From JAGQSZ01 sp049647585 (GTDB lineage Bacteria > Actinomycetota > Acidimicrobiia > Acidimicrobiales > Microtrichaceae): DNA of 13,508 nucleotides. Below the pieces are notes generated by a model that made no database searches, was not told where the DNA came from, and saw only the letters and a program-made list of their open reading frames with translations. The position numbers and the translations under genes are program-made. This document shows, one piece after another, positions 1-6,964 of this stretch (positions are counted from its first letter, which is position 1; every line of letters begins with the position of its first letter). The stretch covers positions 1 through 13,508 of the forward strand of contig JBARXY010000036.1 in NCBI GenBank assembly GCA_049647585.1. The letters run 5' to 3'.

Positions 1-1
1 A

Positions 2-19
2 CAACACATCACGGAATGA
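2..19 (+). CDS. possible 3' end of an upstream gene
   Basis: One frame stays open from the window edge and ends in TGA at 17-19, giving a C-terminal tail of only five residues (QHITE). It would finish 10 bp before the infB start, which suits an upstream gene in the same operon. Related bacteria usually have nusA and a small YlxR-type gene here. Five residues cannot identify a protein, and the open frame could be chance. Confidence 0.2.
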   Translation, partial: QHITE

Positions 20-29
20 ACGGAACGTT

Positions 30-3000
30 TTGGCAAAGCTACGTGTGTACGAGCTGGCGAAAGAGCTCGGCCTCACCAACAAAGAGTGCATCGAACTCTG
101 TAACGCCCTCGGATATGGCGTCAAGAGCCACTCTTCCTCGCTCGATGGAGCCTACGCGGACCAGGTCCGCCGCAAGGCCAAGCGCGAGGGTCTGATTCGG
201 GACCAACAGCCCGAGGACGAAAAGACCAAGAAGAAGGCCTCAGCGGCGAGCGCTGAAGGATCCAAGTCTTCGAAGTCGACGACCAAGGCGGCTGAGCCGA
301 ACCCCAAAACCGGCGAGTCCAAGACCGGCGAGTCCAAGACCGCAGAGTCCAAGACCGCAGAGTCCGGCGCCCAGAAGAGCGAGCCCGCTGCGGAATCAGC
401 TCCAGCTCCAGCTGCGCCAGCGCAGCCCGCTGCCACGACGCCCCCGCAGCCCGCTGCCACAACGCCAGCCGAGTCGAGCGAAGAACCAGCGACGGCCAAG
501 GAAGCGACTCCCGAAGATCAGACTCGGTCTGCCGCCGCGGCTCCTACGGCACCGGGTGCGGAACCCGCCGCCAAGAAGGTCATCTCCTCGAAGCCGACGA
601 GTGGCCGCCCTGCTGTTAAGCCCGCCGAGCCATCCTCCGCACCGCAGACTGCTGCTGCCAGACCGACGGCACCGCCAGCACCTGGAAGGCCCCGGCCGCC
701 GGCCGCGCCGCCTGTTCAGGCTCCGGCAGCCTCGGGTTCCCCGACCAGCGCTGAACCAGCCGCTGCCAGGACGAGTGACCAGGGTGAGCGAGTCCCAGCC
801 GGGTCAGCGCCCGAAGCCAGAACAGCGACACCTGACAGTTCCGCAGACGCCGCAGCCACAGAAGCAAAGGGCGCGTCGACCGCACCACAGGCTGCGCCAC
901 CCGGCACGGCCGAGGACAAGGCTGCTCCGCCGCTCTCACCCTCTGGCAAGCCGATTCCGCCACCACCTGGTCCGCCGCTATCGCGGACCGGCAAACCGAT
1001 TCCTCCGCCGCCGGGCCTCGGCGGTCGGGGTCCTGCGCCTTCGGGGCGCGGACCTGGCGGGCCAGGTCGCGGTGCCACAAGCGCTCCCGGTCGTAGTGGC
1101 GCGCGTCCCGGCGGACCGGGCGGCTTCAGTCGTCCTCCCGCCGGTCCCGGCGGATTCCCGCCCCCAGGTGGAGGTCCCGGCGGTGGTCCTGGTGGCCGCC
1201 CCGGAGGTGGCCGTCCAGGTGGACCGCAACGTCCTCCTCGTCGGAAGGGGCGTCGCCGTCGCAATCGCGAAGAACTCCAGCCGATGGACATCCCGACCTA
1301 CACCCCGGCGAGCGCTCCGGTGCCCGACGGGACGGTCGTCATCGAGCGAGGTTCAACGCCTCAGGACCTTGGCCCCAAGCTGAACCGCACCGCAGCGGAC
1401 GTCGTTCGCTTCCTGCTCCAGCAGGGCGAGATGGTCACGGCAACCCAGTCGCTTCCCGACGAGATGATCGAACTCTTCGCCGAGGAAGTCGGCGCAGTGA
1501 TTTCACTGGTCGATCTCGGTCAGGAGCAGGAAGTCGAGCTCCGGAAGGTTCTCGAGATTCCCGATGACGAAGACGCGGATACCGAGGACTGGGCGCACCG
1601 CGCACCGGTCATCACGGTCATGGGCCACGTCGACCACGGTAAGACCAAGCTCCTCGACCGGATTCGCAATGCAGATGTTGCGGCCGGCGAATCTGGTGGA
1701 ATCACCCAGCGGATCGGCGCCTACAAGGTCGTCAGAGATGGCAAGAGCCTTACCTTCATCGATACGCCCGGTCACGAGGCCTTCACGGCCATGCGCGTCC
1801 GTGGCGCCGAGGCGACCGACATCGTCGTTCTCGTTGTCGCCGCCGACGATGGGGTGATGCCCCAGACCGTCGAGGCGATTCAACACGCCAAGGCCGCAGA
1901 AGTCCCGATCGTCGTTGCGATCAACAAGATCGACCGTGAAGCCGCTGACCCCACCCGGGTCATGCAGCAGCTCTCCGAGAACGGACTCGTTCCCGAGGCG
2001 TGGGGCGGAGACACGGTCATGGCCGAGGTTTCTGCGCTCCAGGGCATTGGCATCGACGAGTTGCTCGAAACCCTTCTGCTGGTTGCCGAGGTCGAAGACC
2101 TCCGTGCTAGTCCCGAGGGACGTGCCCGTGGTGTCGTCATCGAAGCCCACCTCGACATCGGTCGTGGTCCGGTTGCGTCGGTGCTGGTCCAACACGGAAC
2201 TCTCCGGGTCGGCGATCCGCTCGTCGCAGGTCCTGCATGGGGTCGAATCCGGGCGCTCATCAACGACAAGGGTGAGCAGATCAAGGAGGCCGGTCCGTCG
2301 ACTCCCGTCGAAGTCCTCGGCCTTTCAGATGTCGCCTATGCCGGCGACGATTTCATCGTCGCTCCGGATGAGCGCAAGGCCCGATCCGTGGCCGAGACCC
2401 GCGAGCGTTGGCATCGTGACGTCGAGCGGGGCCGTGACTCCTCGGTCAACGTCCAGGGTGCCCGTCTCGAGGACATCTTCGCCCAGATCGAAGCTGGCGA
2501 GCAGGCAACTCTCAATCTGATCATCAAGGCGGACGCCCGCGGCACGCTTGAAGCTCTCACCGAGAGTCTCAAGGAGCTCGAACGGCCCGAGGTCAAGATC
2601 GGCTTCGTGCTCCGGGGAGTCGGAGCAATCTCCGAGTCCGACATTGCTCTCGCAGCGACGTCGGAAGCGACGATCTTCGGCTTCAACGTGCGTCCCAGCC
2701 GTCAGGCCAGGGACCTCGCCGCAGCCGACGGGGTCGAGATCCGAACCTACGAGGTCATCTACAAACTCCTCGACGACGTTCGGGACGCGATGCTCGGAAT
2801 GCTCGAACCCGAGTATGAAGAGGTCGTCACCGGTGACGCCGAAGTACGTGAGATCTTTCGGGTACCGAAGATCGGTGCAATCGCAGGCTGTCTCGTCCAG
2901 TCCGGAGTCATCACACGCAATTCCAAGGTGCGGTTCATTCGTGACGGAACCATCCTCTGGAATGGTGAGGTCAGCTCGCTGCGACGCTTCAAGGACGATG

Positions 3001-3113
3001 TCCGCGAAGTTGCCGCAGGCTATGAGTGCGGTATCGGCCTGTCCGACTTCCAGGACCTCAAGCCGGGCGACATCATCGAGACCTACGAACTCCGTGAGCT
3101 ACCCCGGGTATAG
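30..3113 (+). CDS. infB: Translation initiation factor IF-2
   Basis: IF-2 is the GTPase that brings initiator tRNA to the 30S subunit and promotes 50S joining. The protein has 1027 residues. An IF2_N-type module (about 1-55) is followed by a low-complexity Ala/Pro/Lys/Glu then Gly/Pro/Arg-rich stretch (about 56-415) that ends in a very basic patch. A second IF2_N-like module lies at about 432-495. The G domain has its P-loop GHVDHGKT at 532-539, DTPGH at 578-582, NKID at 632-635 and SAL at 668-670. Domain II follows, then the IF-2-specific domain III (about 827-930) and a C-terminal beta-barrel. The start is TTG at 30, giving MAKLRVYELAKELG, which matches how actinobacterial IF-2 begins. Only a weak GGA (22-24) serves as ribosome-binding site, and the ATG at 17 is out of frame. 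The N-terminal half carries several in-frame tandem repeats. The length is typical of high-GC actinobacteria. The identification is secure. Confidence 0.98.
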   Translation: MAKLRVYELAKELGLTNKECIELCNALGYGVKSHSSSLDGAYADQVRRKAKREGLIRDQQPEDEKTKKKASAASAEGSKSSKSTTKAAEPNPKTGESKTGESKTAESKTAESGAQKSEPAAESAPAPAAPAQPAATTPPQPAATTPAESSEEPATAKEATPEDQTRSAAAAPTAPGAEPAAKKVISSKPTSGRPAVKPAEPSSAPQTAAARPTAPPAPGRPRPPAAPPVQAPAASGSPTSAEPAAARTSDQGERVPAGSAPEARTATPDSSADAAATEAKGASTAPQAAPPGTAEDKAAPPLSPSGKPIPPPPGPPLSRTGKPIPPPPGLGGRGPAPSGRGPGGPGRGATSAPGRSGARPGGPGGFSRPPAGPGGFPPPGGGPGGGPGGRPGGGRPGGPQRPPRRKGRRRRNREELQPMDIPTYTPASAPVPDGTVVIERGSTPQDLGPKLNRTAADVVRFLLQQGEMVTATQSLPDEMIELFAEEVGAVISLVDLGQEQEVELRKVLEIPDDEDADTEDWAHRAPVITVMGHVDHGKTKLLDRIRNADVAAGESGGITQRIGAYKVVRDGKSLTFIDTPGHEAFTAMRVRGAEATDIVVLVVAADDGVMPQTVEAIQHAKAAEVPIVVAINKIDREAADPTRVMQQLSENGLVPEAWGGDTVMAEVSALQGIGIDELLETLLLVAEVEDLRASPEGRARGVVIEAHLDIGRGPVASVLVQHGTLRVGDPLVAGPAWGRIRALINDKGEQIKEAGPSTPVEVLGLSDVAYAGDDFIVAPDERKARSVAETRERWHRDVERGRDSSVNVQGARLEDIFAQIEAGEQATLNLIIKADARGTLEALTESLKELERPEVKIGFVLRGVGAISESDIALAATSEATIFGFNVRPSRQARDLAAADGVEIRTYEVIYKLLDDVRDAMLGMLEPEYEEVVTGDAEVREIFRVPKIGAIAGCLVQSGVITRNSKVRFIRDGTILWNGEVSSLRRFKDDVREVAAGYECGIGLSDFQDLKPGDIIETYELRELPRV
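306..365 (+). repeat. 15-bp tandem repeat inside infB (4 units)
   Basis: Four adjacent 15-bp units lie at 306-320, 321-335, 336-350 and 351-365. The second reads AAGACCGGCGAGTCC. Units 3 and 4 are identical, and the others differ at one to three bases. They are in frame and encode KTGES, KTGES, KTAES, KTAES (residues 93-112). This looks like replication-slippage expansion in the disordered N-terminal half of IF-2. Confidence 0.9.
421..468 (+). repeat. 24-bp tandem repeat inside infB (2 units)
   Basis: Two adjacent, nearly identical 24-bp units (421-444 and 445-468) are in frame and encode QPAATTPP then QPAATTPA (residues 132-147). They lie in the low-complexity region of IF-2. Confidence 0.8.
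942..1017 (+). repeat. Duplicated GKPIPPPPG coding motif in infB
   Basis: The peptide GKPIPPPPG occurs twice within about 25 residues of IF-2, separated by PPLSRT. The two DNA copies differ at several third codon positions, so this is an older duplication than the 15-bp repeats. It leads into the Gly/Pro/Arg-rich stretch encoded at about 1018-1245. Confidence 0.65.
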
Positions 3114-3127
3114 GGCTCACGTAGCCT

Positions 3128-3133
3128 GATAAT
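3128..3133 (+). promoter_or_regulatory. possible -10 element upstream of rbfA
   Basis: GATAAT matches the TATAAT consensus at five of six positions, in a locally A/T-rich spot of the 102-bp infB-rbfA gap. No convincing -35 element sits 16-18 bp upstream. If it is used, the rbfA transcript would have a leader of about 75 nt. This is weak evidence from one hexamer. Confidence 0.25.
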
Positions 3134-3151
3134 TAGCGGCCAGTAGTTGAG

Positions 3152-3172
3152 GCCGACCCGAATTTCGGGGGC
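3152..3172 (+). promoter_or_regulatory. hairpin in the infB-rbfA gap
   Basis: CCCGA (3157-3161) pairs with TCGGG (3165-3169) across a 3-nt loop. The stem continues as GCC (3152-3154) with GGC (3170-3172) past a 2-nt bulge. No T-run follows directly, so it does not look like a classical intrinsic terminator. It may attenuate transcription, stabilise the rbfA mRNA end, or have no role. Confidence 0.35.
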
Positions 3173-3215
3173 GACCCAGCGGGGCCGTTTTCCGACCGTT
3201 GTTTCGAGGAATCCA

Positions 3216-3686
3216 ATGGCGCGACGTCGACCGTCACCAAAGCGGCAGTTCAACAGGACCGACCGGATCGGAGAACTGATCAGGGAACTGGTCGCGTCCG
3301 AACTCGAGCGGCTTGGTGACGAGCGTCTCGAGATGGTCACCGTCACTGCGGTGACGGTCGACGGAGCACTTGAGACCGCGAAGGTCTACTACTCGGCCAT
3401 GTCCGCCGAGGACGAGGGCCGCGACGAGGAAGTGGCCGAAGCGCTGGAGGAAATTCGCTGGCGGGTCCAGAAGCTGATCAACCGCGAGATGACTTCCCGC
3501 AAGACTCCCCAGATCAGCTTTGAGCCCGACACCGTTCTGTCTTCAGCTCTGCGGATCGAAGAGATCCTCCGCGAAGTCGCGGTGAGCGATGAACTCCTCG
3601 GAGACGCTGCTGACGCCAGCGATGTTGCTGACTCCAGCGATGTCGCAGACACTGCTGACGCCAGCGAGGGGCAGTTCGAAGAGTGA
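3216..3686 (+). CDS. rbfA: 30S ribosome-binding factor A
   Basis: RbfA binds the immature 30S subunit and helps process and fold the 5' end of 16S rRNA. The protein is 156 residues. Recognisable parts are the basic start MARRRPSPKRQFNRTDRIGELIRE, the strand pair VTVTAVTVDGALETAKVYYS (41-60), and the late motif RKTPQISFEPD (95-105). These fit the KH-like fold of the family. The ATG at 3216 was chosen because a GAGGA Shine-Dalgarno at 3206-3210 lies 5 nt upstream and the protein then begins as family members do. A longer frame opening with TTG at 3147 adds 23 residues unlike the family. The C-terminus (about 126-156) is an acidic tail built from repeated DASDVAD-like segments. The stop overlaps the truB start (GTGA), so the two are probably translationally coupled. 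Confidence 0.95.
   Translation: MARRRPSPKRQFNRTDRIGELIRELVASELERLGDERLEMVTVTAVTVDGALETAKVYYSAMSAEDEGRDEEVAEALEEIRWRVQKLINREMTSRKTPQISFEPDTVLSSALRIEEILREVAVSDELLGDAADASDVADSSDVADTADASEGQFEE
3607..3667 (+). repeat. 16-bp direct repeat in the rbfA 3' end
   Basis: CTGCTGACGCCAGCGA occurs at 3607-3622 and again at 3652-3667, with a diverged copy between them near 3625-3640. The repeats encode the Asp/Ala/Ser-rich acidic tail of RbfA. Confidence 0.8.
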
Positions 3687-4585
3687 GTCGCCGCAGGCGC
3701 GGCAACGCACCCGGGGATCCGGTTGGCGTCTGCGTGATCGACAAGCCAGCAGGGTGGACGAGCCACGATGTCGTGGCCAAACTGCGCGGTCAGCTCGGCA
3801 CCCCCCGGGTGGGACACGCAGGGACCCTTGACCCAATGGCAACGGGCGTTCTCGTCATCGGGGTCGGCCCCGCAACCCGGCTGCTGAATCTGATCATGGC
3901 CACCACCAAGGTCTACGAGGCAGAAATCACGTTCGGTCAGGAGACCGACTCTCTCGACGCCGACGGCGAGGTTACGGCTACCCACGACATGACCGGCCTG
4001 GACCCCGTGGCCGTTGTGGAAGCGGCGAAGGCTCTCACCGGCGACATCCTGCAGGTCCCACCCATGGTTTCGGCGATCCGGGTGGATGGTCGACGGCTCC
4101 ACGAACTCGCCCGTGAGGGGATCGAGGTTGAGCGTCAGGCGCGGCCGGTAACGGTGCACCGCTTCGATCTGAGACCGACCGTCGATCCGCTCGTCTGGAC
4201 CGCAACGGTCGAATGCTCCTCGGGTACCTACGTGCGCACTCTGTCAGCCGACCTTGGAGCAGCGCTCGGCGGAGGAGCGCACCTGAGCGCACTGCGCCGC
4301 GTCGCTGTCGGCGCCTTCACCATCGATGAGGCTTCGACGGTCGAGGAGCCCGTCCTGTTGGAGCCCGCGGCCGGCGTGAGGGGCCTCGAGAGCGTCAGAG
4401 TCGATGAGGCGGTGACGGACGACGTTCGCCACGGTCGGGTCATGGACTTGTCCGCACTAGGTGTCTCGGGACCCGGTCCCTGGGGTGTTCTGAACTCTGA
4501 TGGTGATCTGCTTGCCGTCTACGAGAGCTTCCGTGACGATTCCGTCAAACCGGCGATGGTGCTCTCCAGCCAGGTGGCTGAGTAG
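3683..4585 (+). CDS. truB: tRNA pseudouridine(55) synthase
   Basis: TruB isomerises U55 to pseudouridine in the T-loop of tRNAs. The protein is 300 residues. The opening CVIDKPAGWTSHDVV (17-31) is characteristic. The catalytic aspartate is D50 in GHAGTLDPMATGVL. The family tyrosine is Y78 in KVYEAEITFG, and the conserved arginine is R185 in GTYVRTL. The segment PPMVSAIRVDGRRLHELARE (126-145) is also conserved. A C-terminal domain of about 75 residues follows. The start is GTG at 3683, overlapping the rbfA stop by 4 bp, so translation may re-initiate from rbfA. ribF follows after 10 bp. The identification is firm. Confidence 0.97.
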   Translation: MSRRRRGNAPGDPVGVCVIDKPAGWTSHDVVAKLRGQLGTPRVGHAGTLDPMATGVLVIGVGPATRLLNLIMATTKVYEAEITFGQETDSLDADGEVTATHDMTGLDPVAVVEAAKALTGDILQVPPMVSAIRVDGRRLHELAREGIEVERQARPVTVHRFDLRPTVDPLVWTATVECSSGTYVRTLSADLGAALGGGAHLSALRRVAVGAFTIDEASTVEEPVLLEPAAGVRGLESVRVDEAVTDDVRHGRVMDLSALGVSGPGPWGVLNSDGDLLAVYESFRDDSVKPAMVLSSQVAE

Positions 4586-4595
4586 GTTTCTGGCA

Positions 4596-5681
4596 GTGGA
4601 GATCTTCTACGACACCGAGGAATGCCCGCCGCCCGGACCCGGGGCGGTAGTGACCATCGGGGCCTATGACGGCGTTCATCTCGGTCACAGAGCAGTCATT
4701 GCCGAGGTCATGGACCTCGCTCGTGAGCGCGGAGAGATCTCGACCGTTGTCACATTCGATCGACATCCCGCCCAGGTGATCAGACCCGATTCGGCGCCGA
4801 GACTGTTGACGGATCTGGCCCAGAAGCTCGAATTGCTGGAGGCGACCGGCATTGATCGCGTGTTCGTCGTCCATTTCGACACCGCTCGCGCCGCCGAAAG
4901 CGCCGAGGACTTCGTTCGTTCTGTCCTTGTCGACTGCCTGGACACCCACCAGATCGTCGTCGGCGAGGACTTCCACTTCGGTCACCTCCGGCGGGGCAAC
5001 GTGGCGCTACTCGAAGAGATGGGCGCCGAACTCGGATTCTCGGTCCACGGTCACAAACTCGTCGGTCCCGACGGTCTTGCAGCACGGGATGATGCGCAGG
5101 TTTCGTCGACGGCCATAAGGCGGGCGATCCACGAGGGTCGGACCGCTGACGCCAACCACATGTTGGGGCGTCCCCACGAAATGCGGGGAGTGGTTGTACC
5201 CGGTGACCAACGCGGTCGCACCATGGGGTTTCCCACGGCGAACGTGGCGGTGCAAACCGAGATGCTCATGCCCGCCGATGGCATCTATGCGGGCTGGATC
5301 CAGGCTCTTCCAGCTCTTCCCACTGATCCAGTACTTCCCACCGATCCAGCTGTTCCCACTGCTCTCACCAATCTGGCTGTTCTGGAGTCCGAGGGCCCAG
5401 CCGGTTCGGGCACCGGTGCCGCGGACGGTTCATTGGCCAAGCCGTGGCCCGCTGCCATCTATGTCGGCAAGCGCCCGACGTTCTACGACTCGGAAGCAAT
5501 GACTCTTCTCGAGGTGAACATTCTCGATTTCGACGGTGATGTGTACGGCCAGCGGGTGGCGGTGCGTTTCACCGATCGGATCCGTCCGGACTTCAAGTTC
5601 ACTTCGGTCGAGGACCTGATTGCCCAACTGCAGGCAGATTGCGATCGGGCCAGGGAGCTTCTCGGCGGACCACGCTACTGA
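4596..5681 (+). CDS. ribF: Bifunctional riboflavin kinase/FAD synthetase
   Basis: RibF phosphorylates riboflavin to FMN and adenylylates FMN to FAD. The protein is 361 residues. The N-terminal FAD synthetase domain shows GAYDGVHLGH (22-31), FDRHP (54-58), GEDFHFG (123-129) and SSTAIRRAI (170-178). The C-terminal kinase domain shows GRTMGFPTANV (207-217), DGIYAG (228-233), IYVGKRPTF (288-296), the likely catalytic glutamate E306 in LEVNILDF, and DVYGQ. The GTG at 4596 is preferred: it lies 10 bp after the truB stop and gives the normal family N-terminus. The frame runs upstream to 4500, but that would overlap truB by 86 bp and add 32 unrelated residues. The ribosome-binding site is weak (AGTAGG, 4581-4586). 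The oddity is an insertion of roughly 40-50 residues (about 236-285) between two kinase strands, containing 18-bp tandem repeats. All core motifs remain, so activity is expected. Confidence 0.96.
   Translation: MEIFYDTEECPPPGPGAVVTIGAYDGVHLGHRAVIAEVMDLARERGEISTVVTFDRHPAQVIRPDSAPRLLTDLAQKLELLEATGIDRVFVVHFDTARAAESAEDFVRSVLVDCLDTHQIVVGEDFHFGHLRRGNVALLEEMGAELGFSVHGHKLVGPDGLAARDDAQVSSTAIRRAIHEGRTADANHMLGRPHEMRGVVVPGDQRGRTMGFPTANVAVQTEMLMPADGIYAGWIQALPALPTDPVLPTDPAVPTALTNLAVLESEGPAGSGTGAADGSLAKPWPAAIYVGKRPTFYDSEAMTLLEVNILDFDGDVYGQRVAVRFTDRIRPDFKFTSVEDLIAQLQADCDRARELLGGPRY
5316..5361 (+). repeat. 18-bp tandem repeat inside ribF
   Basis: Two full units (5316-5333 and 5334-5351) and a partial third (5352-5361) follow the pattern CTTCCCACTGATCCAGTA with a few changes. 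They are in frame and encode LPTDPV, LPTDPA and VPTALT (residues 241-258), within an insertion in the riboflavin kinase domain. Confidence 0.85.
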
Positions 5682-5739
5682 GCCCGGATTCGACGCCGAC
5701 GACGACAGGATGGCGGTCGACCTGAGTTGCGGACGGAAC

Positions 5740-5749
5740 AACCGCGGTT
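5740..5749. promoter_or_regulatory. 10-bp perfect palindrome upstream of the hydrolase gene
   Basis: AACCGCGGTT is a perfect 10-bp palindrome 17 bp upstream of a possible -10 element and 90 bp before the hydrolase start. It could be a regulator site overlapping the -35 region. Palindromes this short also arise by chance in GC-rich DNA. Confidence 0.25.
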
Positions 5750-5766
5750 TTCGGCACCCACGTTGT

Positions 5767-5772
5767 TACGGT
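5767..5772 (+). promoter_or_regulatory. possible -10 element of the hydrolase gene
   Basis: TACGGT fits the TANNNT pattern of actinobacterial -10 elements and sits in the most T-rich part (5761-5780) of the 158-bp gap between ribF and the hydrolase gene. No clear -35 hexamer is visible. It would give a leader of about 60 nt ending in the strong Shine-Dalgarno. Confidence 0.3.
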
Positions 5773-5790
5773 GTTATTTGCCGTTCCAAC

Positions 5791-5810
5791 TGTTGCCGGG
5801 TGTTGCCCGG
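5791..5810 (+). repeat. 10-bp imperfect tandem duplication in the hydrolase leader
   Basis: TGTTGCCGGG (5791-5800) is followed directly by TGTTGCCCGG (5801-5810), differing at one base. It lies between the possible promoter and the ribosome-binding site. Its meaning is unknown. Confidence 0.5.
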
Positions 5811-5826
5811 GCAGCCAGAGATTCTG

Positions 5827-5834
5827 AAGGAGGT
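5827..5834 (+). promoter_or_regulatory. strong Shine-Dalgarno of the hydrolase gene
   Basis: AAGGAGGT is close to the perfect anti-16S match. It lies 5-6 nt before the GTG at 5840 and settles the start. It is the strongest ribosome-binding site in the window, whereas infB, ribF and mrpA have weak ones or none. Confidence 0.85.
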
Positions 5835-5839
5835 GTTCC

Positions 5840-6925
5840 GTGAATACGAGTGAGCTCGTAGAGCCGATTCAGGGACCACTTCTGGACGCCCCACTTGCCA
5901 ACGACAGGGTCGAGGCTCCTCGGTTGGCGCGTCATCAGATTGTGCTGCCCGACGGCCACCTGGTCGGCGTTACCGTTGCGGGCGAGGGGATTCCTCTGGT
6001 CGTCGTCCACGGATTTTCGGCGGAGGGATTCCTCTATGCCCAGTCGCTTTCGCGGCTGGTGAAGATGGGATTTCGGGTGGTGGCAATCGACACCGCCGGT
6101 CACGGCGCCACCCAGGGTCTGCCACTCAACGGCCAGAACATGAACGACTACGCCGACCTACTGGGTCGAGTGGTGGACGAACTGGGGATCCAGCGGTTCA
6201 TCGTCGCCGGCCATTCCATGGGCGGACAGCTAGTTACGCGCCTGGCCGCCGCTCGGCCCGAGAGCGTGATTGCCGTGGTACTGATCGATGCCATCGTGGG
6301 TGACCGCTGGGATGACATGGTTCGACTCTTCAGGGTTTCGCCACCGCTCCTCGCCGGAGTTGGCGGGTTGTTGTTGCTGGACTCGGTTTCGGTGATGCCG
6401 ACGTTCACCAATCCACGCCAGGCCACGAAGCTGATGCGACTCGTAGCTCCGACGCTCGCCGGCCATGTGGTTCAGCCATGGCGGCTGCTGGGGCCGATGC
6501 TGAGCATTCTGCGAACCCGGGCCAGTCGGCACGTACTGGATGTCCTCAAGGAGAACGATGTTCCGGTGTTCGCGCTTCACGGGGCCTGGGACCTAGCAGT
6601 CCCATTGAAGACAGCGAAGGACACGGTCAACAGAACCGACGGAGTTCTAGTTACCGTCGAACGCGCAGGCCATTCATGGATCCTGCGTGACCCCGAGACG
6701 CTCCCGGCGATCATCGCCGAACTGCTCGCCTCTGAACTGGGCGACAGCATCCGCAAGTCGCTGCGCGCAGCGGGAGTGACCGGCAAGAACCCCGGCATCG
6801 CAGATGTCGAGAAGGTTTGTTACAAGCGCAAGGCCCGTGTGTTCAGCCTGGCACCGGCAAGCGAGAAGCCCAAGGTCGTAGGGCAGCATCGCCGACCCAA
6901 GTACCGCTGGCATCTGGACCGCTGA
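5840..6925 (+). CDS. alpha/beta-hydrolase fold protein, substrate unknown
   Basis: A 361-residue serine-hydrolase-type protein. The oxyanion-hole motif HGFS is at 57-60. The nucleophile elbow GHSMGG is at 124-129, with S126 as nucleophile. The acid is likely D251 in HGAWDLAVP, and the base H278 in AGHSWI. The order and spacing fit the classical fold, with a mostly helical lid between about 155 and 235. The first 30 residues show no signal peptide, so a cytoplasmic location is likely. A C-terminal extension (about 300-361) ends in a strongly basic segment with KRKAR and RRPKYRW. GTG at 5840 is fixed by the strong Shine-Dalgarno. The gene stands alone between gaps of 158 and 170 bp, so it probably has its own promoter. 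Esterase, lipase, haloperoxidase-like and C-C hydrolase activities are all possible, and the sequence does not choose between them. Confidence 0.9.
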   Translation: MNTSELVEPIQGPLLDAPLANDRVEAPRLARHQIVLPDGHLVGVTVAGEGIPLVVVHGFSAEGFLYAQSLSRLVKMGFRVVAIDTAGHGATQGLPLNGQNMNDYADLLGRVVDELGIQRFIVAGHSMGGQLVTRLAAARPESVIAVVLIDAIVGDRWDDMVRLFRVSPPLLAGVGGLLLLDSVSVMPTFTNPRQATKLMRLVAPTLAGHVVQPWRLLGPMLSILRTRASRHVLDVLKENDVPVFALHGAWDLAVPLKTAKDTVNRTDGVLVTVERAGHSWILRDPETLPAIIAELLASELGDSIRKSLRAAGVTGKNPGIADVEKVCYKRKARVFSLAPASEKPKVVGQHRRPKYRWHLDR

Positions 6926-6957
6926 GAGGGCTTTAGCGCTCGCTCGGCGGCCTGAAC

Positions 6958-6963
6958 TAACCT
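6958..6963 (+). promoter_or_regulatory. possible -10 element of rpsO
   Basis: TAACCT fits the TANNNT pattern and lies in the gap between the hydrolase gene and rpsO, about 130 bp before the rpsO start. No good -35 element sits at normal spacing. A promoter in this gap is expected because rpsO is a highly expressed gene, but the exact position is uncertain. Confidence 0.3.
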
Positions 6964-6964
6964 G

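Noticed and set aside
1503..2195. 230-codon open frame antisense to the infB G domain
   Set aside because: It mirrors the conserved GTPase motifs of infB and shows no recognisable domain or ribosome-binding context.
3147..3215. Upstream TTG start for rbfA
   Set aside because: It would add 23 residues unlike RbfA and ignores the GAGGA ribosome-binding site in front of the ATG at 3216.
3389..4159. 256-codon open frame antisense to rbfA and truB
   Set aside because: It spans two convincing genes on the other strand and has no family-like motif.
4500..4595. Upstream start for ribF inside truB
   Set aside because: It would add 32 residues unlike RibF and overlap truB by 86 bp. GTG at 4596 gives the normal N-terminus.
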